Shown here: positions 7,969 through 17,726 of the stretch, one piece after another
Position numbering within the stretch: position 1 is the first letter of the stretch
How the letters are laid out: every line of letters begins with the position of its first letter
From: Ochrobactrum teleogrylli
GTDB taxonomy: Bacteria > Pseudomonadota > Alphaproteobacteria > Rhizobiales > Rhizobiaceae
NCBI RefSeq assembly: GCF_006376685.1
Contig: NZ_VEWL01000003.1
Span: 124,001 to 188,000 of the forward strand
Direction of reading: 5' to 3'
DNA length: 64,000 nucleotides
Notes under the pieces: model-generated
The model's database searches: none
What the model was told of the DNA's origin: nothing
What the model saw: only the letters and a program-made list of their open reading frames with translations
Translations under genes and position numbers: made by a program

Positions 7969-10449
7969 TCAGCCGAGGGGACTCTTGAACCGCCGCAACC
8001 GCAACGCATTGCTGAGCACGAAAATGCTCGACAGCGCCATCGCGCCCGCCGCCAGAACCGGCGACAGCAAAGTGCCGGTAAAGGGGTAGAGAATACCGGC
8101 GGCGACCGGAATGAGCGCCACATTATAGGCAAAGGCCCAGAAGAGATTTTCGCTGATATTGCGGATCGTCGCCTTGGATATGGCGATGGCATTGGCGACA
8201 CCACGCAGGTCGCCCGACATCAGCACCACATCCGCACTTTCAATCGCGATATCCGTTCCGGTACCGATGGCGATGCCCACATCTGCCGCTGCCAGCGCCG
8301 GGGCGTCGTTGATGCCGTCCCCGACAAAAGCGATGCGCTTGCCACCAGCCGAAAGCCGCTTCAGCGCTTCGACCTTGCCGTCGGGCAGCACTTCCGCCAC
8401 CACTTCATCAATGCCGAGCCGCTTGGCGATGGCCTGTGCGGTACGGCGGTTGTCGCCGGTAATCATCGCCACGGTGAGCCCCTGTTCGTGTAGAGCGGCG
8501 ATGGCGGCAGGCGTTGTCTCCTTCATCGGGTCTGCGACCGTCAGGATAGCCGCAAGCTTTCCGTCAACGGCGGCATAAAGCGGCGACTGCCCTTCATCGC
8601 CAAGGCGCGTCGCATCCTCTGCAAACACCGCCACATCATGGCCGAGCTTCGCCATATAGCGATCAGCGCCGATAGCGATTTCATGCCCCGAGACGGTCGC
8701 CTTGAGGCCGAAACCCGGCACTGCTTCGAAAGCCGAGACATCGGCAAGCTTCAGGCCCTTTTCCCTGGCTGCCGTCACAATGGCGTCGGCAATCGGATGT
8801 TCCGAGCGAGCTTCGACAGCTGCCACCAGCGCCAGAAGTTCGTGCCTGTCGAAACCGTCTACCGTTGCAAAATGCGCCAGTGCAGGCTTGCCCTGGGTCA
8901 GCGTGCCGGTCTTGTCGACGGCGATGATCGATGCATCGCGCAAGGTTTGCAGTGCATCGCCCCGGCGAAACAGAACGCCGAACTCGGCGGCGCGACCGGT
9001 GCCAACCATGATGGAGGTCGGCGTGGCAAGGCCCATGGCGCAAGGGCACGCGATGATGAGCACCGCAATGGCATTGACCAGCGCGTAGCCAAGCATGGCC
9101 GTCCCTCCGATGGCGAGCCAGAGCACGAAAGTCAACGCGGCGGCGGCCATGACGGCGGGCACGAACCAGCCCGTCACCTTGTCGACCTTGGCCTGAATGG
9201 GCAGCTTGTCGGCTTGCGCATCCTCGACCATGCGGATGATCTGCGAGATCACCATGTCGCGGCCCACCTTGGTGGCGCGGAAGGTGAAAGCGCCGGTTTT
9301 ATTGATGGTGCCGCCGACCACTTCCGCGCCCTCGTCCTTGGCGACAGGGACAGGCTCGCCGGTGATCATCGATTCATCGACATAGGACGAGCCTTCGACC
9401 ACCTCGCCATCGACCGGCACTTTCTCGCCGGGCCGCACCTGCACGATATCGCCTGCGCGCACGTCTTCCAGCGGCACATCGATCGTCTCGCCATTGCGCA
9501 CCACGCGGGCCGACTTGGCCTGCAAGCCGACCAGACGGCTGATGGCCGCACTGGTGCGCCCCTTGGCGCGCGCTTCAAGATAGCGCCCGATCAGAATCAG
9601 CGTGACGATAACCGCCGCCGCCTCGAAATAGACATTGACGGTGCCCGCTGGCAAAACGCCCGGCAGGAAGGTTGCGACAAGCGAGAAGCCCCAGGCCGCA
9701 AGCGTGCCGACGACCACCAACGAGTTCATATCCGGTGTGGCGCGCAGCAGCGCCGGAATGCCCTTCTTGAAGAAGCGCAGACCGGGGCCGAACAGGACGA
9801 GCGTGGTCAGCACGAATTGCAGATACCAGCTGTTCTGCATGCCGATCCGGTCCATCACGAACATATGGACAGCGGGAATGAGATGCGATCCCATTTCCAG
9901 CACGAAGACCGGAAGCGTCAGGACGGCGGCCAGCAGAACGCTCTTCTTCAGTTCCGCAGCTTCGGCATCGCGCTTTTCGCTTTGGGTTTCGGCTGGCGCT
10001 TCATCTTTTCTATCGTTCAGCGACCGCGCTTCGTAACCAGCTTTCTCGACGGCCTTGACGAGTTCGGATGTCTCGACCCCACCCGCCAGTTCCACATGGG
10101 CGCGTTCGGTCGCCAGATTGACGCTGGCGCGCGTCACGCCCGGCACCGCATTCAACGCCTTTTCGACCTTGCTGACGCAGGAAGCGCAGCTCATGCCCTC
10201 AATGGCAAGATCGACGCTGCTCGAAGGAACCTCATAGCCCGCCTTGCGAATGGCATCGATGACGGCAGGCAGATCCGGCGCGTCTTTGAAGGTTACGTCG
10301 GCGCGCTCGGTGGCCAGATTGACGGAAACCTTATCGACGCCTGCAACCTTCGACACCGCCTTTTCGACCGAGGAAACACAGGATGCGCAGCTCATGCCTT
10401 CCACGGGAACGGGAAAGCTGATGGTTTCGTGATCGACGGGCTTGTTCAT
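7969..10449 (-). CDS. copA: Cu(I)-exporting P1B-type ATPase
   Basis: Pumps Cu(I) out of the cytoplasm. The 826-residue protein carries two N-terminal heavy-metal domains with GMSCASC motifs (near residues 17-23 and 84-90), eight membrane helices, the phosphatase motif TGEP, the transmembrane metal motif CPC ([12 protein letters not shown]), the phosphorylation site DKTGTLTQG, the SEHP nucleotide motif and GDGINDAP. The start at 10449 is set by AGAGGA just upstream; the reading frame extends to 10602 but that part overlaps the promoter. The operator at 10572-10602 strongly suggests control by HmrR. A small palindromic repeat (10497-10539) lies in the 5' untranslated leader. Confidence 0.93.
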   Translation of the reverse strand: MNKPVDHETISFPVPVEGMSCASCVSSVEKAVSKVAGVDKVSVNLATERADVTFKDAPDLPAVIDAIRKAGYEVPSSSVDLAIEGMSCASCVSKVEKALNAVPGVTRASVNLATERAHVELAGGVETSELVKAVEKAGYEARSLNDRKDEAPAETQSEKRDAEAAELKKSVLLAAVLTLPVFVLEMGSHLIPAVHMFVMDRIGMQNSWYLQFVLTTLVLFGPGLRFFKKGIPALLRATPDMNSLVVVGTLAAWGFSLVATFLPGVLPAGTVNVYFEAAAVIVTLILIGRYLEARAKGRTSAAISRLVGLQAKSARVVRNGETIDVPLEDVRAGDIVQVRPGEKVPVDGEVVEGSSYVDESMITGEPVPVAKDEGAEVVGGTINKTGAFTFRATKVGRDMVISQIIRMVEDAQADKLPIQAKVDKVTGWFVPAVMAAAALTFVLWLAIGGTAMLGYALVNAIAVLIIACPCAMGLATPTSIMVGTGRAAEFGVLFRRGDALQTLRDASIIAVDKTGTLTQGKPALAHFATVDGFDRHELLALVAAVEARSEHPIADAIVTAAREKGLKLADVSAFEAVPGFGLKATVSGHEIAIGADRYMAKLGHDVAVFAEDATRLGDEGQSPLYAAVDGKLAAILTVADPMKETTPAAIAALHEQGLTVAMITGDNRRTAQAIAKRLGIDEVVAEVLPDGKVEALKRLSAGGKRIAFVGDGINDAPALAAADVGIAIGTGTDIAIESADVVLMSGDLRGVANAIAISKATIRNISENLFWAFAYNVALIPVAAGILYPFTGTLLSPVLAAGAMALSSIFVLSNALRLRRFKSPLG

Positions 10450-10496
10450 GGCAATCCTCTTCGAGACCTTTAGCGGTCCCTTTTCAGCCTTCGGGC

Positions 10497-10539
10497 GCGC
10501 ATCTTGTCCGAAAACCGTTTCACACTTTTCGGGATGCGC
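10497..10539. repeat. Small palindromic repeat, copy 1 (copA leader)
   Basis: An imperfect palindrome with outer arms GCGCATC and GATGCGC and an inner CCGAAAACC...TTTTCGG core. It belongs to the same family as the copies at 18409, 19321, 49856 and 51714, which share the core GGAACCGGTTTTC or variants of it. It lies between the predicted copA start of transcription and the start codon. Confidence 0.6.
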
Positions 10540-10571
10540 TCTAACAGAGGCTAGATTTCTGAATTGCCATA

Positions 10572-10602
10572 TAAGTAGTCCTTCCCACCGTTGGAAGGTC
10601 AA
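10572..10602 (-). promoter_or_regulatory. copA promoter with MerR/CueR-type operator
   Basis: Read on the minus strand: -35 TTGACC (10602-10597), a 19-bp spacer holding the dyad CCTTCC-N7-GGAAGG, and -10 TACTTA (10577-10572). The over-long 19-bp spacer with a dyad in it is the hallmark of MerR-family activation by DNA distortion, and CCTTCC/GGAAGG is the CueR/HmrR half-site pair. Confidence 0.85.
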
Positions 10603-10653
10603 GCGCTTTTTTGAAAGCGGAATTGCGGCAGCGTTTTTTCTGGAGTTTCCGGG

Positions 10654-12777
10654 TCAGACCGGCAGGCGGTTATGGGCTGCGGGCATGGCAAGACCAGTGC
10701 CGTTATTGCTCTGGATGAAGGCATGCACATCGCTGGCTGGCATCGGGCGTCCGGTCAGATAGCCCTGCACTTCGCCGAAACGTTCGGTTCTCAGGCGTTC
10801 CAGCTGCTGCGCTGTTTCCACGCCCTCGGCGGTGGTGACGATATTGAAGCCGGCGCCAAGTGTCGCCACCGCCTGGATGATGGCAAGATCGCGCGTATCC
10901 GCTTCGATGCCGGACACGAAGCTGCGGTCGATCTTGATCTTGTCGAACGGAAAGGAGCGCAGATAGCTGAGCGAGGAATAGCCGGTGCCGAAATCGTCCA
11001 TAGCAATGCGGGCGCCCAGACGGCGCAACTCGAACAGCAATTCGATATTGTGCTTGCTGTTGGAGAGAAACACCGATTCCGTGATTTCCAGTTCCAGCCG
11101 GTTCGGCGACAGGCGGGCTGCATCCAGCGCATCGGTGACAGAGCGCAGAAGCGAGGTCTGGCTGAACTGGACCGGCGAAAGATTGACCGAGACCTTGATA
11201 TCTTCCGGCCAGGAAACCGCCTCGCGGCAGGCAGCCAGCAGCACCCAATCGCCAATCGGGCCGATCAATCCGGTTTCCTCGGCAAGCGGAATGAATTCCG
11301 CAGGCGATACCATGCCGCGTTCGGGATGACGCCAGCGGATCAGCGCTTCGAAGCCGGAAATCAGTCCGCTCTCCAGATTGAAGATCGGCTGGTAATGCAG
11401 TTCGAACTGTTCGGACAGCAAGGCCTGACGCAGTTCGCTCGTCATGATGTGGCGCTTTTCGGCGGCCAGACGCAGCGAATGCTGGTAGAAATGGAATGTG
11501 CGCCTGCCGCTCGATTTTGACGCATTGAGCGCCAGATCGGCATTGCGCATCAGCACGTCGGAATTGTCGCCATGCAGCGGCGCCTGCGCGATGCCCATGC
11601 TGCAGGTGACGAATTCGGAATTGTCACCCAGCCGGAACGGTTCCTGAAAGGCCGAAAGCACCCGGTCTGCAAACATGGCGATCTGGCCGACGGTGCCGCT
11701 GCGATAGATGACGGCGAATTCGTCGCCACCAAGCCGCGCGATGAACTGGTCGGACGTGGTAATCTGGCGCAAACGCTCGGCAACCTGTTGCAAAAGCTGG
11801 TCGCCCGCCTGATGGCCGATATTGTCGTTGATGCTCTTGAAGTGATCGATATCGATACAAAACAGCGCAAAAGGCTCCGCATCGCCGCGCTTTTTTAGCA
11901 ATTCCTCCACATGATGGGAGAAAGCGGCGCGGTTGGGCAGGCGCGTCAGGCTGTCATGCATGGCGATATGGGCCATGCGTTCCTCGATTTCGCGCCGTTC
12001 GGTGACATCTTCGATCAGGCCGATCAGATAACGCGGCGTGCCGCCCTCAACCGGCGGAATGGAACTCTTGATGACACGCAGAATGCGCTGCGTTCCGTCG
12101 TCATGTTGGGACTTATATTCGACGCTGAGCGCCTCGCCCTTGCTCATCACCTGACGATCCTGCTGCGCATATTGGCGGCGTTCCAGATCCGACATCAGCT
12201 GCGCATCGGTGAAGCCGACAACCGCATCGACCGCCTTGCCGCTCGCTCGCGACGCCGCCTGATTATAGAGGACATAGCGGCCATCATCCTGCATGTCCTT
12301 GATGAACACGCCGAGCGGCAGATTGCTAACGAGGCTGTCGAGCAGCGACTGGGCATGGATCGCCTGCCGGTTGGCCTTGGCCAGTTCGGTCCGGTCCTGC
12401 ACGATGGCGAGGATCGCTTCCCGGCCATCGAACTGCACCTCACGTCCATAGGTCAGAACTTCGATGATTTCGCCATCGGCGCGCCGGTGCTGCCAGCGCT
12501 CCGGACGTTCCAGATCGCTGCGATCCCGGACAGCGCTCAGCATACGCTCGCGCTCGGTATGCGGACGAATATCGAGGACCGTCATGCCGGGCAGTTCATC
12601 GGGCGTGTAGCCGTAAAGCGCATAGGCGGCATCATTCATGATGATGAAGCCCAATGTTTGTGGATCATAGACCCACATCGGCGTTGGATGGGTGGTGAAC
12701 AGAATACGGAAATCCTGCTGGGGCGTGCTCGCCATGGAGCTTCCCGCCTGTACCGGACCGGCTTTCCGCTTCGCCAT
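10654..12777 (-). CDS. PAS-GGDEF-EAL cyclic-di-GMP signalling protein
   Basis: Probably makes and/or degrades cyclic di-GMP in response to a PAS-bound signal. The 707-residue cytosolic protein has two PAS domains (about 20-130 and 145-260), a GGDEF domain (LGGDEFAVIY near 350) and an EAL domain (FEALIRW near 475, then ELEITESVF, DDFGTGYSS, KIKIDRSF and AEGVET). All EAL metal and catalytic positions I can check are present, so phosphodiesterase activity is likely. The GGDEF active site is intact, but the inhibitory RxxD site before it reads TTSD, so product inhibition is probably lost. The ATG at 12777 has AAGGGG upstream; a GTG at 12804 is an alternative. Confidence 0.88.
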   Translation of the reverse strand: MAKRKAGPVQAGSSMASTPQQDFRILFTTHPTPMWVYDPQTLGFIIMNDAAYALYGYTPDELPGMTVLDIRPHTERERMLSAVRDRSDLERPERWQHRRADGEIIEVLTYGREVQFDGREAILAIVQDRTELAKANRQAIHAQSLLDSLVSNLPLGVFIKDMQDDGRYVLYNQAASRASGKAVDAVVGFTDAQLMSDLERRQYAQQDRQVMSKGEALSVEYKSQHDDGTQRILRVIKSSIPPVEGGTPRYLIGLIEDVTERREIEERMAHIAMHDSLTRLPNRAAFSHHVEELLKKRGDAEPFALFCIDIDHFKSINDNIGHQAGDQLLQQVAERLRQITTSDQFIARLGGDEFAVIYRSGTVGQIAMFADRVLSAFQEPFRLGDNSEFVTCSMGIAQAPLHGDNSDVLMRNADLALNASKSSGRRTFHFYQHSLRLAAEKRHIMTSELRQALLSEQFELHYQPIFNLESGLISGFEALIRWRHPERGMVSPAEFIPLAEETGLIGPIGDWVLLAACREAVSWPEDIKVSVNLSPVQFSQTSLLRSVTDALDAARLSPNRLELEITESVFLSNSKHNIELLFELRRLGARIAMDDFGTGYSSLSYLRSFPFDKIKIDRSFVSGIEADTRDLAIIQAVATLGAGFNIVTTAEGVETAQQLERLRTERFGEVQGYLTGRPMPASDVHAFIQSNNGTGLAMPAAHNRLPV

Positions 12778-12804
12778 TATAAACCCCTTGCCCCAAGCCG
12801 ACAC

Positions 12805-13110
12805 ATGCCGTCGTTCTAATTAGCCAACAAAACCTCTCACTGGAACATCATATTCCGCATGTGTTCATGAGACAGGCTCACAAACAGACAAGCGGGGACC
12901 GCCACCCAGACACACTTCCCCGCAACTAGATTACGACCAATGGTTTTAACAAACCATATATGAAAAACAGGCTCATATAAGTTTTTTCTGATGATGGCGT
13001 TTTCATCGCGCCCAATCACAGTGCAAGACACGGGACAACACTGTTTCCCGACCAGCGAAGACATTGCTTGACCACTCAAAACTTCCGGCCTATGCCTATG
13101 GACGCAAAAT
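12805..13110. other. Intergenic region with no supported gene
   Basis: Separates the GGDEF-EAL gene from the thiamine riboswitch. A 7-bp pairing (GCGGGGA with TCCCCGC near 12893-12924) and AT-rich stretches at 12940-12990 are visible, which may be promoter DNA for either side. An 80-codon minus-strand reading frame here has no ribosome site and no recognisable features. Confidence 0.4.
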
Positions 13111-13203
13111 TCGTTGGGGTGCCTCTAAAGAGGCTGAGAGGCGCGTTCTCGCGTTAACCCATTGAACCTGATCCGGGTAATACCTGCGTAGGGAACGGAG
13201 TTT
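13111..13203 (+). promoter_or_regulatory. TPP riboswitch (THI element)
   Basis: Contains the conserved thiamine pyrophosphate aptamer strings in order: GGGGTGC, CTGAGA, ACCC, TGAACCTGATC and GGGTAATACCTGCGTAGGGAA. It precedes thiD by about 95 bases and should switch off the whole thi operon when TPP is plentiful. The region after the aptamer (GGGTTCATTCCCC and GAGGAGCTTACGCTCC near 13220-13252) could form the expression platform. Confidence 0.95.
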
Positions 13204-13298
13204 GACGCGTCGCGGACGGGGTTCATTCCCCAGAGGAGCTTACGCTCCATAAAGGTTCATGGCGTCTCATCTTTCCGTTCGGAATGAGAGACGACACG

Positions 13299-14174
13299 AT
13301 GAACCAGAAACATAGTTTCTCCCGAAGCAAAACCAACAATGGCCAGATGCGGTCTGTGCCCATCTGTGTAACCATTGCCGGTTCCGACAGCGGTGGCGGC
13401 GCTGGCATTCAGGCCGACCTCAAGACATTTTCCGCACTTGGCGTTTATGGCGCAAGCGTCATTGCCGCTGTGACCGTGCAGAACACCTGCACGGTAAGCG
13501 CGGTGCACGATATCCCGCCCGCTATCGTCGCAGGGCAGATCGACGCCGTTTTCAGCGATCTCGATGTTGCGGCAGTGAAGATCGGCATGGTTTCCGTGCC
13601 TGAAACCATCGACGCCATCGCGCGCGGCCTTGCGCATTTTTCCGGTCCCGTCGTTGTCGATCCGGTGATGGTGGCAAAGTCGGGCGACCGGCTTTTGAGC
13701 GAAAACGCCATTGCGCTTTTGCGCCAGAAACTGGTGCCGCTGGCCACGCTTTTGACGCCCAACCGGCCAGAAGCGGCTTGCCTGCTCGGCTGCGGTCTGG
13801 CGCTCGACGATGCGGACGCCGAGGAACAAGGACGCGCCTTGCTCGAATTCGGCGCGAAAGCCGTTTTGATGAAAGGCGGCCATGCGGAAGGCGAAACATG
13901 CGTCGATCTGCTGGTGCGCCCCGATCAGCCGACGCTGCGGGTTGAAGCACCGCGTATCTTGACCGGTAACACCCATGGCACAGGCTGCACGCTCTCCTCG
14001 GCCATAGCCGCAGAGCTTGCCAAAAACCTGCCGCTGGAGAAAGCCGTTCTGAACGCACATACCTATCTGCAAGGGGCAATCCGCGCCGCCGACACATTGA
14101 AGATCGGACACGGCCACGGGCCGGTGCATCATTTCCATGACCTCTGGACAATCCGGGCGGAGGAGATTGCGTGA
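13299..14174 (+). CDS. thiD: Hydroxymethylpyrimidine/phosphomethylpyrimidine kinase
   Basis: Phosphorylates HMP and then HMP-P to HMP-PP, the pyrimidine half of thiamine. The 291-residue ribokinase-fold protein shows the substrate motif AGSDSGGGAGIQADLKTF (near residue 32) and the C-terminal anion-hole motif GNTHGTGCTLSSA (near 230). The ATG at 13299 follows GAGAG; an ATG at 13284 has no ribosome site and one at 13344 would remove a poorly conserved 15-residue lead. It is the first gene of the riboswitch-controlled operon and its TGA overlaps the thiO ATG. Confidence 0.93.
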   Translation: MNQKHSFSRSKTNNGQMRSVPICVTIAGSDSGGGAGIQADLKTFSALGVYGASVIAAVTVQNTCTVSAVHDIPPAIVAGQIDAVFSDLDVAAVKIGMVSVPETIDAIARGLAHFSGPVVVDPVMVAKSGDRLLSENAIALLRQKLVPLATLLTPNRPEAACLLGCGLALDDADAEEQGRALLEFGAKAVLMKGGHAEGETCVDLLVRPDQPTLRVEAPRILTGNTHGTGCTLSSAIAAELAKNLPLEKAVLNAHTYLQGAIRAADTLKIGHGHGPVHHFHDLWTIRAEEIA

Positions 14175-15166
14175 TGCGCGTCACCATCATCGGAGCGGGT
14201 GTCGCCGGTCTTGCCACCGCCGCAGAGTTCACCGATCAGGGCCATGCCGTCACAGTGATTGCCCGCAGCCCGCAGATCGGTTCCGATTGCTGTTCGTGGT
14301 TGGCAGGCGGCATGCTGGCGCCATGGTGCGAGGGCGAAAGCGCCGAAGAGCCTGTGGTGCGGCTTGGTCAGGAATCCATCGGCTGGTGGGAAAAACATGT
14401 TTCCGGCGTCAAACGCGAAGGCACACTGGTTCTGTCGCACAACCGCGATGCCAGCGAGTTGCGCCGTTTCGCCCGCCGGACGGAAGCCTTCGACACAATC
14501 GATCATGAACGCATCAATGCACTGGAACCTGATCTGGCCGAGCGTTTCCGGCAGGGCCTGTTCTTCGCGCGCGAAGGGCATCTCGATCCGCGCAAGACAC
14601 TCGTTGAGCTGGCCGGAAACCTGCAACGAAAGGGTGTCGTCTTTCACCTCAATACGGAAGCGGACGCAGCGAAGATCGATGCGGATATCGTGGTGGATGC
14701 ACGCGGCCTCAGCGCCCGTGACGCCCTTCCCGATCTGCGCGGTGTGAAGGGGGAAATGCTGGTTGTCCGCTCGCGTGACATCAACCTTTCGCGGCCCGTG
14801 CGCCTGCTGCATCCGCGCATTCCGCTCTACATCGTGCCGCGCGGCGACGGTGTGCACATGATCGGCGCGACGATGATCGAAAGCGATCAGCGCAGTGGCA
14901 TCAGCGTGCGCTCGACATTGGAGCTTTTGAGCGCTGCTTACGCCCTCCATCCGGCCTTCGGCGAAGCGGAGATTCTCGAAACCGGCGTCGATGCGCGCCC
15001 CGCCTTTCCCGACAATCTGCCCCGCGTAAGGCGACGCGGCAAAACCATCTATGTCAACGGGCTTTATCGCCACGGCTTCCTGCTCTCGCCGGCGATAGCG
15101 CGGATGGCGGTTGCGAGCGCGACCACGCCCGAAACCAAGCCCGAATTTGTGGAGGACTATGCATGA
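14174..15166 (+). CDS. thiO: Glycine oxidase for thiamine synthesis (FAD-dependent)
   Basis: Oxidises glycine to iminoglycine, the precursor used by ThiG to build the thiazole. The 330-residue protein opens with the Rossmann motif IIGAGVAGLATAAEF and ends with a DAO-type segment (VDARPAFPDNLPRV, then YVNGLYRHGFLLSP). The ATG at 14174 overlaps the thiD stop; a GTG at 14171 would add one residue. Presence of ThiO rather than ThiH implies oxygen-dependent thiazole synthesis. Confidence 0.92.
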   Translation: MRVTIIGAGVAGLATAAEFTDQGHAVTVIARSPQIGSDCCSWLAGGMLAPWCEGESAEEPVVRLGQESIGWWEKHVSGVKREGTLVLSHNRDASELRRFARRTEAFDTIDHERINALEPDLAERFRQGLFFAREGHLDPRKTLVELAGNLQRKGVVFHLNTEADAAKIDADIVVDARGLSARDALPDLRGVKGEMLVVRSRDINLSRPVRLLHPRIPLYIVPRGDGVHMIGATMIESDQRSGISVRSTLELLSAAYALHPAFGEAEILETGVDARPAFPDNLPRVRRRGKTIYVNGLYRHGFLLSPAIARMAVASATTPETKPEFVEDYA

Positions 15167-15360
15167 CGATCGTGCTGAACGGTGAAGTCATCACCACGGC
15201 AGCAGCCAATCTGGCGGCGCTGCTCGCCGAAATCGAACTGGACGAAGCGGTGGTCGCAACCGCGCTGAATGGTGAATTCGTGGCCAGCGATGAGCGCTCC
15301 ACCGCGACCCTGTCTTCTGGCGACCGCATCGAAGTTCTCGCCCCGATGCAGGGAGGCTGA
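15163..15360 (+). CDS. thiS: Sulfur carrier protein ThiS
   Basis: A 65-residue ubiquitin-fold carrier that delivers sulfur as a thiocarboxylate to ThiG. The protein ends MQGG, the di-glycine tail that is adenylated and thiolated. It overlaps the thiO stop by ATGA. No thiF lies in the window, so activation must be done by a homologue elsewhere. Confidence 0.92.
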   Translation: MTIVLNGEVITTAAANLAALLAEIELDEAVVATALNGEFVASDERSTATLSSGDRIEVLAPMQGG

Positions 15361-15361
15361 C

Positions 15362-16132
15362 GTGCTGGACTTTTATGGAAAACAATTCGAAAGCCGCCTG
15401 CTGCTCGGCACGGCGCAATATCCATCGCCCGCTGTTCTTGCAGATGCGGTGCGCGCCTCGCGGGCCGGAATCGTCACCGTGTCGCTGCGCCGTGAAAGCG
15501 GCGATGCGCGCGCCGGACAGGACTTCTGGGCGCTGATCCGCGAACTGGGCGTGGCCGTTCTGCCCAATACGGCAGGCTGCCACACGCCGCGTGAAGCGGT
15601 GACCACGGCCAAGATGGCGCGCGAAATCTTCGGCACCAACTGGATCAAGCTGGAGGTGATCGGCGACCACGACACATTGCAGCCCGACCCGTTCGGCTTG
15701 GTGGAAGCCGCGCGCATTCTCTGCGACGATGGCTTTGAGGTCTTTCCCTATATGAATGACGATCTCGTCGTCGCGGAAAAGCTGATCGAGGCTGGCTGCA
15801 AGGTGCTGATGCCCTGGGGCGCGCCCATCGGCTCGGGCCGTGGCCTCAACAATCCTTACGCGCTGAAAACCATGCGGGCGCATTTCCCCGATATTCCGCT
15901 GGTGGTCGATGCTGGCATCGGCGTGCCGTCCCACGCGGCGGCGGCGATGGAGCTGGGCTATGACGCCGTGCTCATCAACACCGCCGTCGCCAAGGCTGGC
16001 GATCCCGTCGCCATGGCGCGCGGTTTCGCGCTTGCGGTTGAAGCCGGGCGGCTCGCTTTCGAGGCAGACGCCATCGAAGCGCGAGACATGGCCGCGCCAT
16101 CCACCCCTCTTCTCGGAAAGGCATTTTTGTAA
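15362..16132 (+). CDS. thiG: Thiazole synthase
   Basis: Condenses DXP, ThiS thiocarboxylate and iminoglycine into the thiazole phosphate. The 256-residue TIM barrel shows the Schiff-base lysine region WIKLEVIGD (near 97), [26 protein letters not shown] and [17 protein letters not shown]. The start is GTG at 15362, preceded by GGGAGG at the end of thiS; the reading frame extends further 5' but only as overlap with thiS. Its TAA shares a base with the thiE ATG. Confidence 0.92.
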   Translation: MLDFYGKQFESRLLLGTAQYPSPAVLADAVRASRAGIVTVSLRRESGDARAGQDFWALIRELGVAVLPNTAGCHTPREAVTTAKMAREIFGTNWIKLEVIGDHDTLQPDPFGLVEAARILCDDGFEVFPYMNDDLVVAEKLIEAGCKVLMPWGAPIGSGRGLNNPYALKTMRAHFPDIPLVVDAGIGVPSHAAAAMELGYDAVLINTAVAKAGDPVAMARGFALAVEAGRLAFEADAIEARDMAAPSTPLLGKAFL

Positions 16133-16761
16133 TGGCTCTCGATCCGTTCTACCCGATCTTCGACAGCGCCAAATGGCTTGAGCGCATGGTGCCGCTCGGC
16201 GTCAGGCTGGTGCAACTACGCGTCAAGGACAAGACCGAGGCGGAGCTGCGCAGCGAAATCCGCGCCGCACGGGAAATTTGCCTTGCCCATGACTGTCAGC
16301 TGATCGTCAACGACTACTGGAAGCTGGCGCTGGAGGAAGGCTGCGACTTCATCCATCTCGGACAGGAAGATCTTGACGATGCCGATCTCGACGCCATTCG
16401 CGCCGGTGGTTTGAAACTGGGTGTTTCGAGCCATGATGAGGCCGAACTCGACCGCGCTTTGTCGGTAAAGCCTGACTATATCGCGCTTGGCCCCATCTAC
16501 CCGACCATTTTGAAAAAGATGAAATGGCACGAACAGGGCCTGCCCCGTCTTGGCCAATGGAAGGCGCGCATTGGCGACATTCCGCTGGTGGGCATCGGCG
16601 GCATGAGCGTCGAACGCGCGCCGGGCGTGTTCGATGCGGGCGCCGATATCGTGTCCGTTGTCACCGACATCACCCTTAATGCCGACCCCGAAAGCCGCCT
16701 GCGCCAGTGGATCGAAACCACGCGCGCTTATGCTGACCATGCTCTGGAGCAGACATTATGA
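16132..16761 (+). CDS. thiE: Thiamine phosphate synthase
   Basis: Joins HMP-PP and thiazole phosphate to thiamine phosphate. The 209-residue TIM barrel contains VQLRVKDKTEAELR (near 25), LIVNDYWKLA, FIHLGQEDLDDADL, VSSHDEAELDRAL and ALGPIYPTILKKM, the ordered ThiE motifs. It is coupled to thiG (one shared base) and to thiY (ATGA). Confidence 0.92.
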   Translation: MALDPFYPIFDSAKWLERMVPLGVRLVQLRVKDKTEAELRSEIRAAREICLAHDCQLIVNDYWKLALEEGCDFIHLGQEDLDDADLDAIRAGGLKLGVSSHDEAELDRALSVKPDYIALGPIYPTILKKMKWHEQGLPRLGQWKARIGDIPLVGIGGMSVERAPGVFDAGADIVSVVTDITLNADPESRLRQWIETTRAYADHALEQTL

Positions 16762-17726
16762 AAAAGACCGTCTTCGCCGCCCTGTTCGGCCTCGCCGTCA
16801 CGGCTGCCACTGCGGCTCACGCTGACGACAAGCTGAAACTCATTCTCGACTGGTATGTGAACCCCGATCATGGCCCGGTCATCGTCGCCGACAAGCTCGG
16901 CTATTTCAAGGATGCCGGGCTGGACGTGGAAATCGTCGCGCCTGCCGACGCGTCGACGCCCACCAAAATGGTGGCGGCAGGACAGGCCGATCTTGCCATT
17001 TCCTATCAGCAGCAGGTGCATCTTCAGGTGCATGAAGGCCTTCCGCTGATCCGCGTCGGGACACTGATCGACTCGCCGCTCAACTGCCTGATGACCCGCG
17101 ATGACGGATCGGTGAATGCCATTGCCGATCTCAAGGGCAAGAAGATCGGCTATTCGGTCGCCGGAACCGAAGAAACCTTGCTTGGCACCATTCTCGGCCA
17201 GCATGGCGTCAAACTCTCCGACGTTGAACTCATCAATGTGAATTTCTCGCTGGCGCCATCGCTTATGTCGAAGCAGGTCGATGCGGTGATGGGTGCCTAT
17301 CGCAATGTCGAGCTGAACCAGATGGCTGTCGAAGGCGTGCCCGGCAAATGCTTTTTCGTCGAGGAAGAAGGCGTGCCGGTTTATGACGAGCTGGTCTATG
17401 TCGCCGCTTCCGACAAACTGGATGCAGCGGAAAAGGACAAGATTTCGCGCTTCCTCGCAGCCACCGAAAAGGCAGCGCAATATATCGTCAATCACCCGGA
17501 AAAGGGCTTTGAGCTGTTTTCATCCTACAGCACCGAACTCAACGACGAGCTGAACCAGCGCGCCTGGAAAGACACCGTCGCGCGCTTTTCCCGCGCGCCT
17601 GCAAGCCTCGATTATGGTCGCTGGCAGCGTTACGAGGCCTATCTCAAGGAGAACAATCTGGTTCCTTCCATCCTGCCGGTCGAGAAATTCGCCATCGACG
17701 TCAACGCCGAAGGGAGCAAGTCATGA
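16758..17726 (+). CDS. thiY: Thiamine-precursor ABC transporter, substrate-binding protein
   Basis: Periplasmic protein of the NMT1/THI5-like family that captures formylaminopyrimidine or HMP. The 322-residue product has a signal peptide (cleavage near HAD-DKLKL) and the family hallmark LDWYVNPDHGPV at the mature N-terminus. It lies between thiE and tenA, matching the known salvage arrangement in which ThiXYZ imports degraded thiamine and TenA processes it. Confidence 0.9.
   Translation: MKKTVFAALFGLAVTAATAAHADDKLKLILDWYVNPDHGPVIVADKLGYFKDAGLDVEIVAPADASTPTKMVAAGQADLAISYQQQVHLQVHEGLPLIRVGTLIDSPLNCLMTRDDGSVNAIADLKGKKIGYSVAGTEETLLGTILGQHGVKLSDVELINVNFSLAPSLMSKQVDAVMGAYRNVELNQMAVEGVPGKCFFVEEEGVPVYDELVYVAASDKLDAAEKDKISRFLAATEKAAQYIVNHPEKGFELFSSYSTELNDELNQRAWKDTVARFSRAPASLDYGRWQRYEAYLKENNLVPSILPVEKFAIDVNAEGSKS

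Noticed and set aside
8638-10473. 611-codon open frame opposite copA
   Set aside because: Antisense to all CopA motifs, no ribosome site, no recognisable domain.
12837-13079. 80-codon minus-strand ORF before the TPP riboswitch
   Set aside because: No ribosome site, no known motif, unlike codon use of neighbours; kept only as part of the intergenic note.
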